Positions 58,390 through 64,000 of a stretch of 64,000 nucleotides of DNA are shown here, one piece after another. The first letter of the stretch is position 1. Every line of letters starts with the position of its first letter. The notes below the pieces were generated by a model. It saw only the letters and a program-made list of their open reading frames with translations. It had not been told where the DNA came from and made no database searches. This stretch comes from Ditylenchus dipsaci (taxonomy: Eukaryota; Nematoda; Chromadorea; Rhabditida; Anguinidae): NCBI GenBank assembly GCA_004194705.1, contig SADC01000766.1, positions 1 to 64,000 of the forward strand, in the 5' to 3' direction. Position numbers and translations under genes: made by a program.

Positions 58390-60961
58390 ATGTATGTGAA
58401 CTCCAACAGATCTAGCTCGGTGAAAATCATTAAGTTGAGAAATTACTGGTAAGGAGCGATATTTAGTTAAACAAATTTTCGCTAGCTAGTATTAAATTTT
58501 AGCAATTCGAATAAAAGCGTTCCTCCTGTGGTAACTCGTCTGTTGGATAGATGTACAAAACCGTTCATACAAAAGCAACCTCTAGAATTGGCGAAGAAGT
58601 TGGCAAACGATGTGCTTTCTCATAATAATTCGGGTAAATCATCTTTCTCCGTGCTACAAACTGACTTATGTTCTGCTTTTTCCAAATAAAATTATTTGCA
58701 GCTGCTTTAACCGGTATCGAGCGACCGAAAATTGAAGAGATCTTCAAAAGCAATCAGAATTCCTATGATTCCAATACGCAATTTGAGAGATGCAAGTCAG
58801 TGATCTACAGACTTCAATAATTTTTAGTAATTAGTTGTCTAATTTAGTCTTGAACTGGTGGAGTCTATACCGACAGGATTGGAGTTTCCGGGGAAAGAGT
58901 GCCACACTAGCACCTATGATGCATGGCTCAGTTTATTGAAGAGCGCTGAAAAATCGATTGGTTAGTGGTCGTAAAATTTCTGCTAATTTAAAATTTTCTC
59001 AGATATTGTCGCATTTTACTGGAGTTTGACGGATAAGACAGGCTATGAAACATCTTGGCAGGTCAGGAAAATGCACCATTAGATGCATAAATGGCTTGAA
59101 TCTTTATTTCAGGGGAAAGAAATTCTCGATGCTATCGAGGCTGCAGCTCAAAGGGGTGTGAAGGTGCCTTGAAACTTCTATAAAATTTTTGAGCCAATTT
59201 TCGTTTAGATAAGGATAGCTCAACATGTTCCTGGTAAGATCTTTCAACAGGAGGAGTCTGCTGATTTGGCTGCGCGTGGTAGTCTTTTTCTTATGCGTTT
59301 ATTGATCCGGTTTTATAAACCTATTTTTAGGTCTGGCGGAGGTCCGAAACCTTAATTTTGCTGCTTACGGAGCCGGCGTATTGCATACAAAAATGCAAGT
59401 GTATCTATTTTCTTTTTCAATTCTGCATAGGTTTTAACTCTCAGGTGGGTGGTAGACAACAAACACATTTTCCTTGGATCTGCAAATATGGATTGGCGGT
59501 CGCTGACTGAAGTCATGCGTTTTCTTGCATTTGGTCTTCTCAAGGTTGGGTTTAGGTCAAAGAGCTGGGAGTCGTCGTAAGGAACAATTCTTCTGTGGCT
59601 TTGGACATGGGGAAGATATTTTCTGTATATTGGGAAATGGTAATGACTTTCCTGATTTAGTTTAGTACATGGCATTTTTAAGGGTGATCGTAGGACGCCT
59701 CCGCACAAGTGGTCACGGGAAATGGAGACCAATTACAATGAAGTAAACTCTGTCTATTTACCCGAAAACAACTCAATTTATGTGTTTTTTTAGGATAATC
59801 CCCTTCGCCTTCAATGTGTTTTGGACGATGGCAAGAATGGTGCTAAAGGCGAAAATGTGGAGGTTGAAAATGTTTTTCAAAAAGTTTCCAAATTCTTTCA
59901 TTATCAGTCTGAAGATCCTATTTCGACATATTGTAAAGCCAATATCTTTCTCTCGGTAATATTGCATGTTGAAGCATCTCATTGAGGAATAATTTTTAGA
60001 GCTGTCCTAGAGAATTCAATCCCAGGGGCAGAGAACACGATCTAGGTACGCATCTATTTTGGTCATATGTAGTGTCAAGTCATACATTAGTGTCTTTTTA
60101 TTTTATTTTATTTAGAATTTATTTTATTTAGAAGCAGTCATGTTTGGTAATCTTTGCTGTTTGTTTTAAATTCGAAGTGGACTCCTAATTACAAATGTTA
60201 AGCCATCGAAAACGCTGCCAAATACATCAGGTAAATTTTTAAAGTATATTTTGGAAAATACAATTTTTAGAATATCCGTTATGGAATACTTACCTGCAAC
60301 TTTCTTTATGCGACGAAACAATCGGTTAGACTTTTCAATTCTTTGCTTTTTTCACCATGTTGTTTAGTTATTGGCCGAACATAGATAACGCACTTCGTGC
60401 TGCTGCATTCCGTGGGGTCAAAGTGGATCTTTTAGTAAGCAAGTGGAAGCATACGAAGAAGGAGATGGTTCCTTATCTAAAATCGCTTCTTCAAATCAAC
60501 CCGGCTTTAAGATCTGGTCAAATTTCCGTGGTTAGTTGATGTGGTCAGTAATCCTTCGTTTTAAGCAGCACTGTTTTCAGAAAGTCTTTACTGTTCCATC
60601 GGATGATAAGCAAAGTCAAATCGATCATGCCAGAGTGAATCATGCAAAGTATTTGGTCACTGATAAGGTCGCATACATCGGTGAGTGAGTAGCCCTTCAT
60701 AGAAATTAGGCATTTTCAAGTCTTGCCCTAACCTTACTCATTTCTATAGGAACCTCCAATTGGGCAGGAGACTACTTTATTACAACTGCAGGTCAGTTTC
60801 GTGGAAGAACGTCCTACCATCTTCGTGTAAATTTGTTTGTCTATTTTTCAGGTGTTAGCATGGTCATTGAAAGTGTAGATTCTCGCGAGATTGTTGAAAA
60901 GTTCAATCAGGTCTTCTTGCGCGACTGGAATTCTGAATATGCGAAGTCATTGGATTTGTGA
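58390..60961 (+). CDS. PLD3/PLD4-like phospholipase D family protein, with frame defects
   Basis: PLD3 and PLD4 are lysosomal single-strand exonucleases of the phospholipase D fold. More than a dozen short exons are visible. They encode [58 protein letters not shown] and GAGVLHTKM. The first HKD motif continues as [20 protein letters not shown]. Then come [56 protein letters not shown], and the second [23 protein letters not shown]. It ends [13 protein letters not shown]. The N-terminal membrane anchor is not seen. Defects are a one-base phase change inside the first HKD (HTKM to WVVD), and two one-base losses near 60185-60202 that place TAA in frame. Both losses look like homopolymer shortenings. 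Everything else splices in frame, so it may be functional in the real genome. Confidence 0.8.
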
Positions 60962-60999
60962 GTAGCCAGTCCCACTGATCTCTATGTTCTAGAGTATGT

Positions 61000-61325
61000 A
61001 ATAGTATGGTGTGTAAATCTTGTTGTTGTTGTTATTGTTACTTCTTGTTGGTTTAAAATAAATTTTATGGTCTGCTTAGTAATTATTTATATTGTGATAT
61101 TTTTCTTTGAATCAAGGGCTGGTCTGAGTGGGTTTTCTTTGGGTCGGAATAGTTTCCCAATTGAACCTGCAAATGTTCTTTTAAGGAACCTTATTTACGG
61201 CTCACCCACATTGTGATTAAACTTTTATGTAAATTCATCATTAGAACAGTCTTTTGGCCAATAATTAAAATGTCAAGAAAACGTTTCATGACATAAATTG
61301 TGCTGGAATTAAACATGTTTACAGA
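61000..61325. other. 3' flank of the PLD3/4-like gene
   Basis: No gene is seen. A GTTGTTGTTGTTATTG microsatellite lies near 61020, and AATAAA-like signals near 61060 could serve polyadenylation of the upstream gene. Confidence 0.4.
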
Positions 61326-61329
61326 AAAT

Positions 61330-61510
61330 TGTTATACAGTCAGGTGGATATCCACCCGTCCAGCTGGCACCCATTCCACATTTTGTCACCCGGATGAGTA
61401 AATAGCTATTTTGGTATTACCAAACCGGTTTGACCAGGCTATTTTAGGGTAGTAAAAACGATTTCTTTTCATGTTGGCTCAGTTTTATTTTTACCGGGCA
61501 GCCAGGTGGA
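61330..61510. repeat. Satellite monomers (CAGGTGGATATCCACC family)
   Basis: CAGTCAGGTGGATATCCACC, CACCCATTCC, TTTTGGTATTACCAAACCG and GGGCAGCCAGGTGGACATTC fit the monomer tandem at 63240-64000. The foldback element at 61519 is inserted in this array. Confidence 0.6.
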
Positions 61511-62299
61511 CATTCACGGGGCCACGGACGTTTGACCTTAAAGCCGTTTGACCTTAAAGCCGTTTGACCTTAAGCCGTTTGACCTTAAGCCGTTTGACCT
61601 TAAGCCGTTTGACCTTAAGCCGTTTGACCTTAAAGCCGTCTAACTCTAAAAATTTGCAATTTTTGCATTTCGAATCCGTGCTTTCTCTACTCCGTTTCTT
61701 GAAGTCAAGGTTTTTTGATTACATATATTGCTGTCATTTCATTGACCACACATTCGCGACGGTCGTTGAATTCTTTTTGGTCATAGAATACTTGCTTCGT
61801 TGACACGCATTTGGGCCCCAATTATAAAAATTTTATATTTTTCAACGCAGATGTGTTGTACGTATTAGAACTGGTGCTGCACTAAGAAAAAGCTATGTGG
61901 GTCATCAAAGGGTCAGCCATTATCCCGTACCATGTACCCCCAAAGGGTCAGCCCTTATCCCGGACCATGTACCCCCAAAGGGGCTTCCTATTGAATTAGG
62001 TTGCCTGCCGAAGGCAGGCAGGTAGAAAATCTAGAAAAGTCAAAGGAAAATTTTCGATGGAAAGTATTCGGAAACAACGTCTTTATCGGTTTCAGCGTTG
62101 AATTAGACAAAGCACGGATTCAAAATGCAAAAATTGCAAATTTTTAGGGTTAGACGGCTTTAAGGTCAAACGGCTTTAAGGTCAAACGGCTTAAGGTCAA
62201 ACGGCTTAAGGTCAAACGGCTTAAGGTCAAACGGCTTAAGGTCAAAGGGCTTTAAGGTCAAACGGTTTTAAGGTCAAACGTCGCGTACCCACATTCACG
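61510..62299. mobile_element. Foldback element with AAGCCGTTTGACCTT minisatellite arms
   Basis: The 9-bp direct repeat ACATTCACG lies at 61510-61518 and 62291-62299. The left arm starts GGGCCACGGACGTTTGACC and has about seven TTAAGCCGTTTGACC units. The right arm (about 62150-62290) is its complement, ending GGTCAAACGTCGCGTACCC. The core contains TTGACACGCATTTGGGCCCC, which is the end sequence of the 20702 family. It also has two CATGTACCCCCAAAGGG copies and the hairpin GCCTGCCGAAGGCAGGC. No protein is encoded. Confidence 0.85.
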
Positions 62300-62394
62300 C
62301 AACCAGCAGGTACTTAATCGAGACTCTCAAGTTGGAGCGGGTAAAATCACAATTCGATACTAACAGACCGAATTCGTCACACAACTTTGAGTTA

Positions 62395-62465
62395 AACGGC
62401 TCTAGGTAAATTCACCCACGGTAAATTCGCCCACAGGTAAATTCGCCCACAAAATTTGTCCCGAC
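62395..62465. repeat. Short GGTAAATTCGCCCACA array
   Basis: Three units of GGTAAATTCGCCCACA occur in a row after GGCTCTA. This may be a solo minisatellite arm. No inverted partner was found. Confidence 0.5.
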
Positions 62466-62639
62466 ACGAAATGTTTTGCTACTGCTTGGTCCACACTTTT
62501 AAAGCTCATCCATTTTAAAAAATTTTGCGGGAATTTTTATTTTTTAGCCTGAATCAACCAAACCAAGTGGACGACCACTTGGTTTAGTTGGTACATGGGT
62601 TACCCAGTTAGCCTTAAATTGTATTATAGAAAAAATCAA

Positions 62640-62905
62640 AAAACCTACAGGAACCCTATTTTGATAGTAGTTTCGTATCCCGTAAGGTACCCAGGTGTAT
62701 GGAGGTGGTAGTAACAAGAAAGTAGTTATCAGGTGGTAGTACCAAGAAAATGGTATCCAGGTGGTCATACCTTGGCAAGTCATTGACGAGCTATCGGTAC
62801 TCAGGTGGAAGTGCTTAGGAAGTGGTACTTGGGTGGTGGTGGAATACAGTTTCTAGGCAGTGGTATCTTAGTGGTAGTACTCAGTTGGCAGTACCGAAGT
62901 TGTAT
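62640..62905. repeat. GGTGGTAGTACCAAGAAA tandem repeat
   Basis: Irregular units of about 20-25 bases (CAGGTGGTAGTACCAAGAAA, GGTATCCAGGTGGTCATACC) run through this stretch. They are related to the GGTACCACCACCTGAG units at 39200 and 40410 in the opposite orientation. Confidence 0.55.
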
Positions 62906-62917
62906 TTTAGACCATTG

Positions 62918-63175
62918 AAACCAAGTGGTCGTCCACTTGGTGCGAATTTTTCTTTTACGTTTTTCACAGTCTAAAACCTGTTTTATGGACTAACTCAGGT
63001 ATATACTGAAGACGGTTTGATAATAGTAAAATGTAGTTTTCTCGGGTATTTTTTGAGTCTTAAGAAATAATTGTTTTTGGTGAAATCAATTATTGCCCAA
63101 AACTCCAAAAATACTAAAGAAAACTGCATTTTGCCACTGTCACACCATATAATAACCACAATGTGATTATAAACA
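62918..63175. repeat. Foldback MITE, partial copy
   Basis: CCAAGTGGTCGTCCACTTGG, then ACGGTTTGATAATAGTAAAA, a centre around AATTGTTTTTGGTGAAATCA, and TTTTGCCACTGTCACACCAT. The right end is lost. The following GGGGGACCAAGGCA repeats twice at 63180-63225. Confidence 0.65.
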
Positions 63176-63234
63176 ACAGGGGGACCAAGGCATTAAAAAA
63201 AAAACAGCAGGGGGACCAAGGCAAAAATTTGAGT

Positions 63235-64000
63235 GAGGATCTCATATAGGGCCGTATATCCACCTGGTCAGTTACCAACTCTAGGTTCAGAGTTGAGTTG
63301 GCAAAATCGCACTTTTGGTCTTAATGAACCCAATTCCCTACACGATTTCACATATGATAAAAATTTATGTTTGTTGATTTGACTATTTTTCCCCAGGCTA
63401 CCAAAGCATATTTCCATCTGACCAGTTGGTACCTACTCAAGGTTTCGGGGTTAGAGTGGCTAAAATTGCAATTTCGGTCCTATCACAATTTTCCCGATTT
63501 TCCATAGAATTTGAGGTTAGAAAAAGATGTTTGTTTTAGTATTGGCCGATTTAGTTTTTTTTCAGGGGAGCCACTTGGATATCCACCTGAACCAGGGGTA
63601 CCCATTCAAGGTTTTGGGACTTCGGTGGGTAAGATCGCAATTTTAGTTTTATCAAACCCAATTTCTCATAATTTTATAGGTTAGAAAAAATAAGGTTTGT
63701 TTTTTATTCAGGTTCATTGTCTTACCATTGCTTTCAGTTGGATATCCATCTGGGTAGGTGATATCCGAGCCAGGTTTCGGCCTTATATTGCAAAGTCGTA
63801 CTTTTGGTCCTAACAAACCTAATTCACCACGCAATTTTGGGTTGCAAAAATGGTGTTTTATTTATTTTTATGAAATTTTCACTTTCAAGGCTATCCAGGT
63901 AAATATATCACCCAGACCATGAGGTCACTACCCGAGTTAATATAGTTAGCGTAGGTCAATTACAGAATCCTATGCTATGTCTAATACCAAATATATACAC
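63235..64000. repeat. About 155-bp tandem satellite reaching the window end
   Basis: At least four monomers are visible. Each carries CCACCTGGTCAG- or CCATCTGACCAG-type sequence, ACCTACTCAAGGTTT, a GGGTAAGATCGCAATTTTAG-like segment, AACCCAATTTC and GGTTTGTTTT. The array continues past the window. Confidence 0.7.

Overview
This window is eukaryotic nuclear DNA, AT-rich and repeat-dense, with a few intron-containing genes scattered between mobile elements. The gene set (EFL1-like GTPase, actin, ribosomal protein S4, an LRPPRC-like PPR protein, a NuSAP1-like SAP-domain protein, a PLD3/4-like phospholipase D) points to an animal. Introns are mostly 45-60 bp and end in a strong TTTTCAG/TTTTAG acceptor. 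That suits a nematode or another small-intron invertebrate, but I cannot fix the species from sequence alone.

Layout. 0.8-4.0 kb: EFL1-like GTPase, broken by many frameshifts. 6.9-8.2 kb: actin, also broken. 9.0-10.1 kb (minus): 3' two-thirds of RPS4 plus a small basic ORF. 13.2-14.9 kb (minus): LRPPRC-like PPR protein. 16.6-19.2 kb: a foldback transposon with minisatellite arms and a 9-bp target duplication, carrying a multi-exon gene. 19.8-20.6 kb: an intact serine-rich gene. 20.7-21.3 kb: a second foldback element. 21.8 kb: a possible secreted protein. 23.1-23.7 kb (minus): an unrecognised gene with in-frame stops. 24.3-28.6 kb: a possible pogo-type element full of simple repeats. 30.7-36.5 kb: an intact 10-exon NuSAP1-like gene with transposons in its introns. 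36.5-37.2 kb: a Tc1/mariner remnant. 38.3-43.5 kb: a large element with inverted repeats of about 830 bp, enclosing another foldback element. 45.2-47.4 kb (minus): a multi-exon gene resembling prokaryotic PD-(D/E)XK nuclease-fold proteins. 48.6-52.2 kb: a concentric nest of inverted repeats enclosing a deleted hAT transposon that encloses a pogo/Tigger element. 53.4-54.5 and 55.1-57.9 kb: further nested palindromes. 58.4-61.0 kb: PLD3/4-like gene. 61.3-64.0 kb: a roughly 150-bp tandem satellite invaded by another foldback element.

The main structural theme is a group of foldback elements. Their long terminal inverted repeats consist largely of short tandem repeats. The tandem unit differs completely between families, yet the elements share 9-bp (once 8-bp) target duplications, a related terminal motif (CACGGACGTTT in several) and, in some, a common hairpin-containing core. 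One of them carries a gene with a possible FLYWCH-like N-terminus, which suggests a MULE relationship.

A second theme is uneven gene integrity. The NuSAP1-like and serine-rich genes splice in frame from end to end. EFL1, actin, RPS4, the PPR gene, the nuclease-like gene and PLD3/4 carry single-base frameshifts, several of them shortenings of short homopolymers. This may be gene decay, assembly error, or both. All splice models here were read by eye and have no transcript support.
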